Positions 9,574-18,260 of a stretch of DNA of 64,000 nt are shown piece by piece. Position 1 is the stretch's first letter. Each line of letters starts with the position of its first letter. This DNA is from Bacteroidales bacterium (GTDB lineage: Bacteria; Bacteroidota; Bacteroidia; Bacteroidales; Tenuifilaceae), in assembly GCA_016931855.1 (NCBI GenBank), contig JAFGDZ010000048.1, positions 108,012 through 172,011 on the forward strand. Reading direction: 5' to 3'. A program made the translations under genes and the position numbers. The notes below the pieces were generated by a model. The model had not been told where the DNA came from. It was given only the letters and a program-made list of their open reading frames with translations, and made no database searches.

Positions 9574-9581
9574 CAAATATA
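9574..9581 (-). promoter_or_regulatory. Candidate Bacteroidota -7 box for the 122-aa gene
   Basis: TATATTTG on the minus strand matches TAnnTTTG and lies 15 nt upstream of the ATG at 9558. No clear -33 TTTG is seen at the usual 19-nt spacing, so this is a half match. Confidence 0.4.
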
Positions 9582-9624
9582 CAAAACAACCTACGATGTT
9601 GGGAGGACAGAAATGCCAACGAGG

Positions 9625-10695
9625 CTAACCGCCTTTTTCAAAGTATTGCTTCCTTATTTCTGAAGCAATACTGGCTGTCATTAGAGGTGGAACGCTCATG
9701 CCGCATACGTATCTAACATCGAATCCGCAAAAATCGAAGTCGCGCGGGAAGCTGCTCATTCTAATGTACTCCGTGTCGTTAAGGTTGCGCACTTCGTTGT
9801 AGTAGAGTGAAGTTCCGCTACTGGTTAGCGCTCCTGCAACATCATTGTCATGTAGAATAACCGTGCTGAAAAACGCATTGTACGTTTTCAAGCCCCTGTA
9901 CTTAGCATCAGCAAATTTCAGGTTTTGGTCATTGGGGCCAACGTATGGCCACCGAGCCGCTACTGATGGCCACAATGGTTTTGGCTGACCAGTTAAACAC
10001 CCCTTGTCCGCAATCTCACCAAACCGAATGGGCGGCTTATTGAACTCAAGGGAAAGGGGAGGAAAGTTTAGATTTTCCCTTCTAGCCACAAAGAATACCC
10101 GTTCTCTCGCCTGCGGCACGCCCATGGTTGCGCTGTTAAGCAGGAATATTTGAACGTTGTACCCGGCATCATTTAGCATCTCCACAATTCTTATTGCGTA
10201 GTACTTTGCCTTACCCGCAACAAGACCTGGCACATTCTCAAGAATTGCCACTTTGGGCTGAAGCTTGCGAACGGTGTCGCAGTAAACGAATACAAGATCG
10301 TCAAGAACCTGTTCTGTTTGTCCCTCTGCAAAGCGTTTCTTGACTCCCCATCCAGCTTCGCGCTTACCACACAAGCTGAATGTTGTGCAGGGTGGAGAGC
10401 CGTCAAGTAAATCGAGGTTGTACAGCTCCTCGGGTAAATCGGTGCGCTTATTGAATAGCCGTATATCCTCTAAGTAGAAGTGCTTAGGGTTGTGATTTGT
10501 GCGGTAAATCTGAGCCATACGGGGATCTATTTCGACCCCGCCCAAGTGTTTATACCCCGCCAGTTTATAGCCCATTGTGCTACCTCCGCCGCACACAAAT
10601 GTTCCAAAGGCTGTTAGGTTGCTAGGATTGGGGTAGCCGTCCTTTTTTGTCCAATCCCAGTAGAATTCTCTCATAATCTTTTCTAATAAGTTCAA
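9625..10695 (-). CDS. DNA (cytosine-5) methyltransferase
   Basis: A 356-residue C5 methylase. The SAM-binding start (FVCGGGSTMGYKLAGYKHLG), catalytic Pro-Cys loop (DGSPPCTTFS, about residues 99-108), ENV motif (VAILENVPGL) and QARERVFFVARR motif appear in order. The C-terminal region carries a short target-recognition part and a final segment YVCGMSVPPLMTASIA. No restriction enzyme is adjacent, so it is an orphan methylase that probably protects phage DNA. An alternative start is Met8. It is next to a Dam-like methylase in the late operon. Confidence 0.9.
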   Translation of the reverse strand: MNLLEKIMREFYWDWTKKDGYPNPSNLTAFGTFVCGGGSTMGYKLAGYKHLGGVEIDPRMAQIYRTNHNPKHFYLEDIRLFNKRTDLPEELYNLDLLDGSPPCTTFSLCGKREAGWGVKKRFAEGQTEQVLDDLVFVYCDTVRKLQPKVAILENVPGLVAGKAKYYAIRIVEMLNDAGYNVQIFLLNSATMGVPQARERVFFVARRENLNFPPLSLEFNKPPIRFGEIADKGCLTGQPKPLWPSVAARWPYVGPNDQNLKFADAKYRGLKTYNAFFSTVILHDNDVAGALTSSGTSLYYNEVRNLNDTEYIRMSSFPRDFDFCGFDVRYVCGMSVPPLMTASIASEIRKQYFEKGG

Positions 10696-10757
10696 TATCT
10701 AGTTCTCTGTTAACGAAAGGCCGTTGCCCCTTTCTTGGCTTTAGCTCTCTCATGGCA

Positions 10758-11612
10758 TCATTCATTATTGTTGTGAGGTTTCTTGTAGTGGTACATTATG
10801 TCAACGTACCCAGAGTTGTAGGAGGTGGAGGTAACGTGCGCATTTCGTTTAGCGTTAGCAAACGGATTAGCGGTAGCGGACACGGTGCTTATCCATTCGC
10901 ATAGCTCAACGATTTGGCTCTTATTGGAGGTGAAGTAGAAGTAGTTCTGGTTAACTAAAACTTGAAGAACATCGAGGTAATCTTTAAGCTTCCAGTAGCT
11001 GTTTTTTGAGTAAGTGGCCGTGTCAGTACTCAGGTAAGGCGGGTCAACAAGAAAAACCACCTTGTTTAGATTCTTGAATTCGTTAAAAACTGCTTTGTAG
11101 TCCTTCCTGACTATATCCACACCCAAAAGATATTCTGTGGCTTCGTAGTTGCTTAGCCTTACCTTGTTGTAAAGGGTTTCTTTGCTTAGAGCCTCAAAAT
11201 CTGCAGCAAAGTTCATGGAGAATAGCAAGTTGCTGGATATCGTTATGTAATCGACATAACCGCATACATCCGCCTCTTTTACAATGCTTAAAACATCCGC
11301 CCGCAGCTGCCCGCTTATTTGCTGTTTGCGTGGGTAGCCCGCTAAGGCAATGCGGAGCCTGTCTAGCAGCTTATTGGTGCTTTCGATGCTGTTTAATCGC
11401 TGCAAGAAGTTATCGTAATCGTTATACACCACTCTAGCCGATGGGTAAACCGTTTTAACGGTGTGGCTAAGCAGACCGCTACCGCCAAACAGATCCACAA
11501 AGGTGTGTTTAGCGTCAAAGTCCTTAAGCCCCTCACGAAAGGCTTTTACAAAATTTCGCTTTTGCCCCTGAAATGGAAGGGGCGACTGGTTGTAAATTTT
11601 CATATGTTTCAT
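10758..11612 (-). CDS. D12-class DNA N6-adenine methyltransferase (Dam-like)
   Basis: A 284-residue alpha-class adenine methylase. The N-terminal motif PLPFQGQKRNFVKAF, the SAM motif FVDLFGGSGLLSHTVK and the catalytic DPPY (VFLVDPPYLSTDT, about residue 192) are all present in the order expected for D12 enzymes. Orphan, with no partner nuclease nearby. It follows a gap that contains a large inverted repeat (11623-11719). Met4 is a possible alternative start. Confidence 0.9.
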   Translation of the reverse strand: MKHMKIYNQSPLPFQGQKRNFVKAFREGLKDFDAKHTFVDLFGGSGLLSHTVKTVYPSARVVYNDYDNFLQRLNSIESTNKLLDRLRIALAGYPRKQQISGQLRADVLSIVKEADVCGYVDYITISSNLLFSMNFAADFEALSKETLYNKVRLSNYEATEYLLGVDIVRKDYKAVFNEFKNLNKVVFLVDPPYLSTDTATYSKNSYWKLKDYLDVLQVLVNQNYFYFTSNKSQIVELCEWISTVSATANPFANAKRNAHVTSTSYNSGYVDIMYHYKKPHNNNE

Positions 11613-11622
11613 ACTTTTGTAG

Positions 11623-11719
11623 TCTCAGGCAAAAAAATATGGTGACAACACACCGAACAAGGGCATTTGCCCCTGTCGTTGGTGTGTTGTCACCATTTAA
11701 TTTTCAGCGCTGCCTGAGA
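11623..11719. repeat. Nested inverted repeat between fibre and methylase genes
   Basis: Two perfect 16-bp arms at 11639-11654 (ATGGTGACAACACACC) and 11681-11696 enclose a second 9-bp stem with one mismatch (ACAAGGGCA/TGCCCCTGT). An outer 9-bp pair (TCTCAGGCA at 11623-11631, TGCCTGAGA at 11711-11719) brackets them. No T-run follows on either side, so it is not a standard terminator. A further hairpin (GCAGGGG/CCCCTGC, 11735-11760) lies just after the fibre stop. Confidence 0.8.
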
Positions 11720-11772
11720 ACTCGCTGAAATAAGGCAGGGGCTCTTTTTCTACCCCCTGCGCTTCTTACTGA

Positions 11773-13350
11773 TTATACTGGTGTCCAGTGTATGTTTTCC
11801 GTTCCTCTAACTAAGCGGTACTCCATATTTTCGCTAACGATATAGACTTTAATCCCAACCTTTCGCTCATTAGCGGGAATTGCATCACGTTCAATAATAG
11901 TCTTAGCAATTCTATAATCCTTATAGTTATCTGGTGTAGGCATTCCATCATAGCAGATGGAGAATCCCTTGGAAAAATCAACATGATTAGGTGGAGTACT
12001 ACCTTCAAACCAACCCAATGTAGGAGTTGCTGAATTCTGAATACATCCTCTTAGGTCTATTTGTGTGTTATTTGCTCCAGTTGGGATTTTAAAAAACCTG
12101 CTAATATTCGAGAAATAGTACTTTGTAGTGGCGTTTGAATTAAGCCTGAATCCGCTTGTTGAAACCTCGAATACCCGTGCAAGGTTTTGCAGTACAAAAG
12201 AAGAGGTTGGGTAGTGGGTAAGCGTACAGCCATACGTTGATGCAAATGCATTCGCAAATCCATCTATTAAAAGCATTCCAATATCCACATTGCTACGCAC
12301 CAATTCAATGGCTCGGCCTGCCCCTGTTCCGTAAATCATAAGCAAGCCAATGGCTATGGTATTCGGGGAGAGAAGTTCCAAACACATAGTTGAGCCAGTT
12401 ACAGAGGACATTACTAGTACATTTTGCAGTAAGAAATCGCCATTAAGGCGAATTCGCCTATTCCCAACAGGTTCAACCACTACATTCCACCATTGGTTTG
12501 TAACAAAAGATTGTAGTAGAATATTTCCAGATGAAAGCGGAAACTTAATTTTCAATACTTCGAATCTGATGTTTTGACTCCCCTGAAGAAATTTAGGAAA
12601 GCGTTCCTCATCAAATACTAGCCGTGTATCGTAACTGTGTATCGAGGTGGCGTTTCCTGAGATTAGATTAAGTCCTGTTAGGTCTGTTTTTGAGTGCTTA
12701 CCGCAGGGTGTAGTTCCGTTGATGCAAAAGCCATAGTACTGGTTATCCTCATCAAAAATGGTGTTTACCGCTTTTTTAAAGATATTATTTGGATCAGGCC
12801 TTGTTGATGTGGTTGTAAATCCACTTTTTACAAGACTTAGCGTACCCTTGATAATAAGCTGACCATTAAATAGAAAGTTTTCAAGCAGCAAGCGGCACGT
12901 TGAGTCAAAATGATGATCCCCTGACTCAAGTACAATGGTTGTTCTGTGGTTTAGTTGAGATGGAATTATGGATAAGCATTCGGCTAAACTCCTAAATGGA
13001 AGATTAGGAGTTCCATCCCCTTGGGAAATAGCAGAGGTGTTTACAATATAAACCTTCTCTTCTGTTGTTACCTCTTTATTGAAGTTGCCACGTTCAAGTT
13101 GCTCAATCCTTTCTGATAATTCGGATAAACAGGCAGCATTCGATCCTATTGCCTGCATCTGAGCGGCTAACTCCTGTTGTATTGCCTCAATCTCGGGCGG
13201 GTAGTCGAAAGCGTAAACCTTAACCTCTTCTTCCTGCTCATCGATGAGAACGGTTAGCTCCTCGTTCTGGTCGGATGCATCAAGAACGATTTCATTCTCG
13301 GCATCTATATCAACGTAAAGTTCGCAGTCCATAACCTTAGCTGTTAGCAA
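11773..13350 (-). CDS. Tail fibre/tail spike protein, beta-helix type
   Basis: A 525-residue protein. Residues 60-95 form a short coiled coil (IEAIQQELAAQMQ), residues about 100-450 contain alternating short beta strands and turns as in right-handed beta-helix spikes, and the C-terminus (AIPANERKVGIKVYIVSENM, then EYRLV) matches the trimerising end domain of many Bacteroidota phage fibres. It probably binds a surface polysaccharide. Its start overlaps the SufE-like gene by 14 nt, so it belongs to the structural operon. Confidence 0.78.
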   Translation of the reverse strand: MLTAKVMDCELYVDIDAENEIVLDASDQNEELTVLIDEQEEEVKVYAFDYPPEIEAIQQELAAQMQAIGSNAACLSELSERIEQLERGNFNKEVTTEEKVYIVNTSAISQGDGTPNLPFRSLAECLSIIPSQLNHRTTIVLESGDHHFDSTCRLLLENFLFNGQLIIKGTLSLVKSGFTTTSTRPDPNNIFKKAVNTIFDEDNQYYGFCINGTTPCGKHSKTDLTGLNLISGNATSIHSYDTRLVFDEERFPKFLQGSQNIRFEVLKIKFPLSSGNILLQSFVTNQWWNVVVEPVGNRRIRLNGDFLLQNVLVMSSVTGSTMCLELLSPNTIAIGLLMIYGTGAGRAIELVRSNVDIGMLLIDGFANAFASTYGCTLTHYPTSSFVLQNLARVFEVSTSGFRLNSNATTKYYFSNISRFFKIPTGANNTQIDLRGCIQNSATPTLGWFEGSTPPNHVDFSKGFSICYDGMPTPDNYKDYRIAKTIIERDAIPANERKVGIKVYIVSENMEYRLVRGTENIHWTPV

Positions 13351-14068
13351 GGTTATCTACTATTTTCCCTAGGTTGAACTTAACTGACTTTCGGGAGGGG
13401 AGAAGGAAACCATCGAGCCTAGCATTCCCCGGCAAGGTTAGCAGGAGCGTATCCTCTGCAGGAATATCTATTCTGAAGGTGGCCTGTGCTATTTTTGTTA
13501 CTCCTACACCCGATTGGCTATCGTACCGCTTAAGCACAACGTTGTTTGAAGTGCTATAGAGCACTAGCTCAATATCCCCGGCAATGGAGTCATCTACCAG
13601 TTCCCCCGATTGTAAGTTGCGGATGGATACTGTTTTTCTGAATGGAGCGCCTCGTACCATTTTGTTCTCTGCATTTACTTCGTTCAACTTAGAAACAAGC
13701 GTTGTTATAAAATCGAGCCTGTTGGCCGTTAGGTTGGCTGTTAGCGATGTTTCTGAGTGAAATTTTACCTCTGTTTGTTTCATCTCGCTAATGTGGCAGC
13801 CATCAAAAATTACGCGGGCAAACTGAATTATACCCGCTGGTATTTGGGCATTGCTATACCCATGTATGTAAACCTTGTCGCAGTCAACAGTAACTGCGAT
13901 GTAGGTTTTGCTTGTACAGGTCTGAACCCTGTTTATTGGTACCTTCAGGGAGTCAGGTATTGGGGGTAAGTCTTTAGCCAGGTTAATTAGGTAGTTGTAG
14001 CGCGAAGGCCAATCGGCTAAGGCGTTGAAGTTATCAACTGCTTCCTTCTGTTTTTCTGCTAGTGACAT
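13337..14068 (-). CDS. Virion-operon protein with an N-terminal SufE-like domain
   Basis: A 243-residue protein; the ATG at 14068 (MSLAEKQKEAVDNFNALADW) is preferred over one at 14101 because it overlaps the upstream gene by only 10 nt. Residues 15-115 read like SufE, the sulfur acceptor of Fe-S assembly: DWPSRYNYLINLAKDLPPIP, then VQTCTSKTYIAV with Cys51 at the place of the active cysteine, then a segment resembling the SDA-IVRGL region and the C-terminal LTANRLDFITTLVSKL. Residues 130-243 are a beta domain unlike SufE. It sits between neck/tail genes and a fibre gene. The SufE call is from motif reading and may reflect reuse of the fold in a structural role. Confidence 0.65.
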   Translation of the reverse strand: MSLAEKQKEAVDNFNALADWPSRYNYLINLAKDLPPIPDSLKVPINRVQTCTSKTYIAVTVDCDKVYIHGYSNAQIPAGIIQFARVIFDGCHISEMKQTEVKFHSETSLTANLTANRLDFITTLVSKLNEVNAENKMVRGAPFRKTVSIRNLQSGELVDDSIAGDIELVLYSTSNNVVLKRYDSQSGVGVTKIAQATFRIDIPAEDTLLLTLPGNARLDGFLLPSRKSVKFNLGKIVDNLANS

Positions 14069-14613
14069 ACTGTGTTTTTTATTGTGAGCATTGCAGTCCA
14101 CCCACCTCTTCCAAAGAATGATTCGGCATCGATGGGGGAAATGTTAGCGGGGAACTCGAAGCGGCCAAGCGTGCTACATCCCATGTCGTTTCGTTGATCG
14201 TCGCTCATGGTTAGTAGTATTCTATCCAGCACGTTCTCGCAAAGATTAATTACCATTGCCTCGTTAAGGTTGTCATTGTTGCTCATATTAACCTCAGAGG
14301 CAACGGTAATGGCGATATTGCGAGATAGTCCAAACTCACCCACTTCGGGGTTAAACATTTTCTCCCCGTATTCAACAAATAGGATAAGACCCTTTGCGTT
14401 GCGCACAGAATCCTCTACATACTTTGTGTTTGCTGAGCATATAAAACGGGAAACGTCGGCTATTACGCTACTGTCGGGAATGGAAAGAATATCCGATTGA
14501 ATCTCCGCATACCCTGCTTTAAGGGAGTGCTGTGGCTGTTTAAACTGCTCGGAAAGCACCGCTTTGGGCACAAACTTGGAAAAGTACTTGAACAGCTGTA
14601 AGGTGTAGTCCAT
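14059..14613 (-). CDS. Putative head-tail joining or tail terminator protein
   Basis: A 184-residue protein between the 302-aa gene and the SufE-like gene, overlapping the latter by 10 nt. It begins MDYTLQLFKYFSKFVPKAVL and contains a beta segment (GLILFVEYGEKMFNPEVGEF) and a Ser/Asn-rich loop, features seen in tail-terminator or minor-tail proteins. No motif allows a firm family. Two bases separate its start from the preceding stop, consistent with translation as part of the neck operon. Confidence 0.5.
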   Translation of the reverse strand: MDYTLQLFKYFSKFVPKAVLSEQFKQPQHSLKAGYAEIQSDILSIPDSSVIADVSRFICSANTKYVEDSVRNAKGLILFVEYGEKMFNPEVGEFGLSRNIAITVASEVNMSNNDNLNEAMVINLCENVLDRILLTMSDDQRNDMGCSTLGRFEFPANISPIDAESFFGRGGWTAMLTIKNTVCH

Positions 14614-14614
14614 C

Positions 14615-15523
14615 TTATGTTAGCCTATTAATTATTGACATTGAGAGCCCTGTTTGCGCGGCAAGCTTATCCACCGTAGCACCCGCAGCAATAGCCTTAG
14701 AAAGGCTGTCCTTAAGCGCCTTTACTTGCGCGGTAAAAAACTCGTCTATTGGGATTTCTGCTGTGTCGGTATAGCCTTCCTTTTTCAGGTATAGGATGGT
14801 TTCGGTCAATCCTAGCCTTATTTTGTCCTCATCGTTGTCGCCCTCTCGGCTAAAAAGAATTCCAAAAACGGGATGGTCCTTGAAAAAGGATACTATGCTT
14901 GTAAACCAGCATAGTATTCCGAATTTTGCAATGGGGTCAAGCATCGCAACCTTTTTCTCTGATGTTTTGTAAAGCGTTGCGATAAGCTTATCGAGGTAGG
15001 CAAACTTTGCTTGCTTATCTCCTACGGTTCTGTAAGCGATTACTAGGTCTAAGCATTCAGAGAACTGTTTTGCCGTGATGTTTGTGTTGACGGTTAATCC
15101 AACTGAGAATTCAGGCCGATGCTTGAATAGTTTTGGAAATGGATTCTGAGTAAAAAGGTACTTGGGTGTTATCTTGAGTCCTTCCAGGCTAAAAGCAAAG
15201 TCTATTTGCTCAGCCAAGCGGATGAGGTTAAACGTAATGTTCTTTTTCTCCTGAATGCGCTTTCGGCGGTATTTCCAGTAGGCGTTTCTCCTGAACAGGA
15301 AGAACAGCCACGCGGCGTGACGCTTTAACCGGCTATCCGTTTTTAACCGGTAACCAGTTATTTTGCATAAAACAGCAAGTTGAAACTCAAACGGAGTTAT
15401 CTCATTGTTGAATAGCTGGGCCAGTTTACCTAGGGCAAACTTCATTTGTGAGCGCGTTAGCTCGCTCCAGTTCTCGGGTATCATTATGAACCCTTTGTTT
15501 AGCTGTATGGTTCTCATGCGCAA
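14615..15523 (-). CDS. Hypothetical phage protein of the neck/portal operon
   Basis: A 302-residue, mostly helical and basic protein with no recognisable catalytic motif. Residues 90-120 are strongly basic (FFLFRRNAYWKYRRKRIQEK) and the last 25 residues (TVDKLAAQTGLSMSIINRL) look like a helix-turn-helix. It overlaps the upstream gene by 10 nt, so it is co-translated with portal and connector genes. Role in assembly is inferred from position only; a DNA-binding role cannot be excluded. Confidence 0.55.
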   Translation of the reverse strand: MRMRTIQLNKGFIMIPENWSELTRSQMKFALGKLAQLFNNEITPFEFQLAVLCKITGYRLKTDSRLKRHAAWLFFLFRRNAYWKYRRKRIQEKKNITFNLIRLAEQIDFAFSLEGLKITPKYLFTQNPFPKLFKHRPEFSVGLTVNTNITAKQFSECLDLVIAYRTVGDKQAKFAYLDKLIATLYKTSEKKVAMLDPIAKFGILCWFTSIVSFFKDHPVFGILFSREGDNDEDKIRLGLTETILYLKKEGYTDTAEIPIDEFFTAQVKALKDSLSKAIAAGATVDKLAAQTGLSMSIINRLT

Positions 15524-16398
15524 AAACTGTCGTTCTGGTTAATAGGCGTTGGTTTGTACACCTCGCTGGAGGCTATTCCGCTTTGTTCCTGTTTTGATAG
15601 GGCAGCATCAACGGCTATCCAGTACCCGTCAGCCTTTTTCTGATATACTGCAGATAGCTTTTCACGAATATCGGTTTCGGCCAAGGTGCTGTTTGCCTTA
15701 GTCATTTCGCTATTCATCTCAACCCTGATGGGCTTAGGGAGGGCATGGTAGGCTAAACGCCTTGTTGCCCTTGCTAAAACCTCATAGCAAATAGCGCGGA
15801 TTATCTCATCCGTTTTTTGTGGAGCTTTAGACCTCGATAAAACACACTCAGTCCAAACCTCACGGATAATCCACCTAACCTGTAGAATAAAGTACTCCGA
15901 ATCAACGCCTACCCACTTCTTAAAGTCTGCAGAGGTGATTGGTATATCTGTTAAATCCTTTTTAGCTGGCGATTGGCTCCATTCTTGGAGGTTTTCAACC
16001 TTATCAAGCGCCTTTACTAGGCGATTGAACCAAAACCAACCATCCTCAATTAGTTTCTCAGTAAGCAAATCCTGCTGATACTTAAAGATGGTTGTTTCGT
16101 TATCGTTCTTTTTAACCGTAATGCCATCGTTAGATATTTTGGCAATCAGGTATATACCCTGTTCGTATAGGGCAAAATGCAACATGGAGCGAGAAAGGAA
16201 ATCCTTTGACAATTCTAGCCCTTGGTCAGTGTTACATATTTTTTCGTAAAGAGCCTCTGAAAGGAGATCCATCATCTCAAGCGCAACCTTGCTTAACCCG
16301 CTCTCAACGTTATCGAACTCAAGCGTTATGTTAGTCCCCGAGATTTTTGACTTCATCTCGGTAGTAAAAGAGAACCTATCGAATGGTAGCTTTATCAT
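15514..16398 (-). CDS. Hypothetical phage protein downstream of portal (connector candidate)
   Basis: A 294-residue, largely helical protein whose start overlaps the portal stop by 4 nt. Directly after a portal gene the usual occupants are head-tail connectors or, in Bacteroidota phages, conserved proteins of unknown function that fill the same place. Trp-rich helices (FWFNRLVKALDKVENLQEW, WIIREVWTECVL) are notable. No enzymatic residues are evident. The connector role is an inference from gene order. Confidence 0.5.
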   Translation of the reverse strand: MIKLPFDRFSFTTEMKSKISGTNITLEFDNVESGLSKVALEMMDLLSEALYEKICNTDQGLELSKDFLSRSMLHFALYEQGIYLIAKISNDGITVKKNDNETTIFKYQQDLLTEKLIEDGWFWFNRLVKALDKVENLQEWSQSPAKKDLTDIPITSADFKKWVGVDSEYFILQVRWIIREVWTECVLSRSKAPQKTDEIIRAICYEVLARATRRLAYHALPKPIRVEMNSEMTKANSTLAETDIREKLSAVYQKKADGYWIAVDAALSKQEQSGIASSEVYKPTPINQNDSFCA

Positions 16399-17909
16399 GG
16401 CTTTTTGGGATCAGGTGTTGCTGTGTTTGATAGCCTGTCGGCGGCAGTTGTTTCGTCCATTTTCGACGGTATGTCAATCCAAAATCCTAAGCGTATGTTT
16501 TCCTTTTTTGCGTGAGGAAAATTGAACTGTATAGCCCTATTCAGCTCTTTGGTTATAAAGAACTCATCGAGCGTTAGCGTGGCAACGTATATGAGGTAGT
16601 TGTAGTACACATCGGAACCCGATTTTGAAATTACGCCATCATTCTCAACATTGGTAATGGATGAGCTAATACCCTTCCCGGCCAGAATTACCTGATCGGC
16701 TCGTTTATCGTAATCGATAACGGATTTAAAATACTCCTGAAACTTGCCGGGGAACTCCTCAAACTTCCAGCCATCGTCTCCCCATTTGGTAGTTGCGTAT
16801 AGCTTACCCTGATTCTTGCCTTCACCGCTCATCAGCTCTGTAATGCGTCTTAGCTCACCAGAGATAAGATCGTCCATCATCGTTTCAAAGAAACGGTAAG
16901 GTTTACCAGCATCATCAACAAGTTTTACGCCTTTGTATTCAACTTGTATGGGAGTCTCAGGGTCTCCCATTAGGTTACTCTGACAGATGTTTTCGAGAAT
17001 CTGTTTTTGCGACAAGTACCATGTGCCAGGTATAATTACGTGCACGTGCGCATTGAGTGCATTTCTAAGGTAACTGTTAAGGTATCTGGGAGAAAGGTTA
17101 GAAGCCTTTATCCACTCGTATAGACCTTTAAACCAGTCGTTGTAAGCGTACACCCACTTACTGAATGTTTTATCTATGTTGAACGCTATAGATGAAGCGT
17201 GCTTATACGGATTTAGCGGCTCAAAACGGGGAAAAACTTGGTACTCGTAGGCGGATATGTTTATCCAATCGCCTACAATTACATATTTACAATCCTCGTT
17301 CTTTATCCTACGGTGAAGAAAGTCTCCTTTTGCAGCGAGTCGCGCCTCATCGCTTCCAACGTAGGTTAGAGCAGCAATAGAACCCGGTTCATTTAACCTA
17401 CGAGCCCTAGTTAAATGGTACTTACTTACGCAGGTTTTAACATGGTAGTAATCGGTAATAAGGTTTTTAAGGTATTCCCAGTAATGAGGGAATCCTTTCT
17501 CCTCCCAAGACTCCAGCCATGCCTGTATTTGCTCGTCCTCCACGGGCATTCTTAAACGGCGCTTCTTAAAGCCTTCTCCGTCAACAACCTCCTTGTAAAG
17601 GCGTGGCCCCCTACCAAAAAGGAATCGTACCTGCTTTTCGATAACTTCAGGTAGCAGCTTATTCTCTGAGATTATGGAAAAAACCTCTTGGGGGTATAGA
17701 TTGTGGCCATCGCCCCAAAGAGGAACCCTGAATTCTCCTAGGGAGACACAGGCGTTCTCTGAGGCGTACCTCTTGTAAATGGACTTGTACTCGCTAGATA
17801 CTAACTCCTCTCGGGAGGTGATATCCTGCACCTCGAAGGTTAAAACGCCTACTTTTGGAGCAATGGCAAAGCCTCTATTGCCTCCTTGTATCTCTACTTT
17901 AGTCTCCAT
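16395..17909 (-). CDS. Phage portal protein
   Basis: A 504-residue protein following the terminase genes, of the usual size for a portal. Features that fit are the conserved segment QVRFLFGRGPRLY near residue 95, a long helical wing, the stem/crown-like stretch LAGKGISSSITNVENDG near residue 420 and the C-terminal helix LTLDEFFITKELNRAIQF. It forms the dodecameric DNA entry ring of the capsid and docks the terminase. It overlaps its neighbours on both sides (4 and 11 nt). Confidence 0.8.
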   Translation of the reverse strand: METKVEIQGGNRGFAIAPKVGVLTFEVQDITSREELVSSEYKSIYKRYASENACVSLGEFRVPLWGDGHNLYPQEVFSIISENKLLPEVIEKQVRFLFGRGPRLYKEVVDGEGFKKRRLRMPVEDEQIQAWLESWEEKGFPHYWEYLKNLITDYYHVKTCVSKYHLTRARRLNEPGSIAALTYVGSDEARLAAKGDFLHRRIKNEDCKYVIVGDWINISAYEYQVFPRFEPLNPYKHASSIAFNIDKTFSKWVYAYNDWFKGLYEWIKASNLSPRYLNSYLRNALNAHVHVIIPGTWYLSQKQILENICQSNLMGDPETPIQVEYKGVKLVDDAGKPYRFFETMMDDLISGELRRITELMSGEGKNQGKLYATTKWGDDGWKFEEFPGKFQEYFKSVIDYDKRADQVILAGKGISSSITNVENDGVISKSGSDVYYNYLIYVATLTLDEFFITKELNRAIQFNFPHAKKENIRLGFWIDIPSKMDETTAADRLSNTATPDPKKP

Positions 17910-18258
17910 TAAACCAGTTTACTTTTAACCATTCGTTTGACGGGGGAAAGCATACCCACCGTACTAATTTTTTGAAGCATTGGCGAGGTTGCTCGGTATC
18001 CATATCCTCAAAGTAGAGGTAATGGTCTGATGAAACGGCTAACGCCTCATCTACCATTGCAGCCCTTAGCCTGCAGCGCTCATATTTCCTTATTTGGCCA
18101 TGTTCCTTTCGGTTTAAGTCGCACGTGATAAAGATTAGCCCAAAGGTTGCGTTTGGCACCTTCTTTAGGTTTCTCATTCGTTCAATTGCTGCTGAGCCCG
18201 ATATTTCCATGCTTTTTGATGTAAAAAAACGGTGAAAGAGGGTTAAGAGAAAGGACAT
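17899..18258 (-). CDS. Small phage protein between terminase and portal
   Basis: A 119-residue protein (MSFLLTLFHRFFTSKSMEIS at the N-terminus, a hydrophobic amphipathic start) with five cysteines, including CFKKLVRWVCF, in a basic chain. Only 2 nt separate it from the terminase stop and it overlaps the portal start, so it is co-translated with packaging genes. I do not recognise the family; Met17 is an alternative start. Confidence 0.5.
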   Translation of the reverse strand: MSFLLTLFHRFFTSKSMEISGSAAIERMRNLKKVPNATFGLIFITCDLNRKEHGQIRKYERCRLRAAMVDEALAVSSDHYLYFEDMDTEQPRQCFKKLVRWVCFPPSNEWLKVNWFNGD

Positions 18259-18260
18259 AT

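Noticed and set aside
11623..13350. Diversity-generating retroelement or invertible tail-fibre cassette
   Set aside because: There is an inverted repeat at the fibre end, but no reverse transcriptase, no template repeat and no invertase gene in the window, and no second repeat at the other end of the fibre gene.
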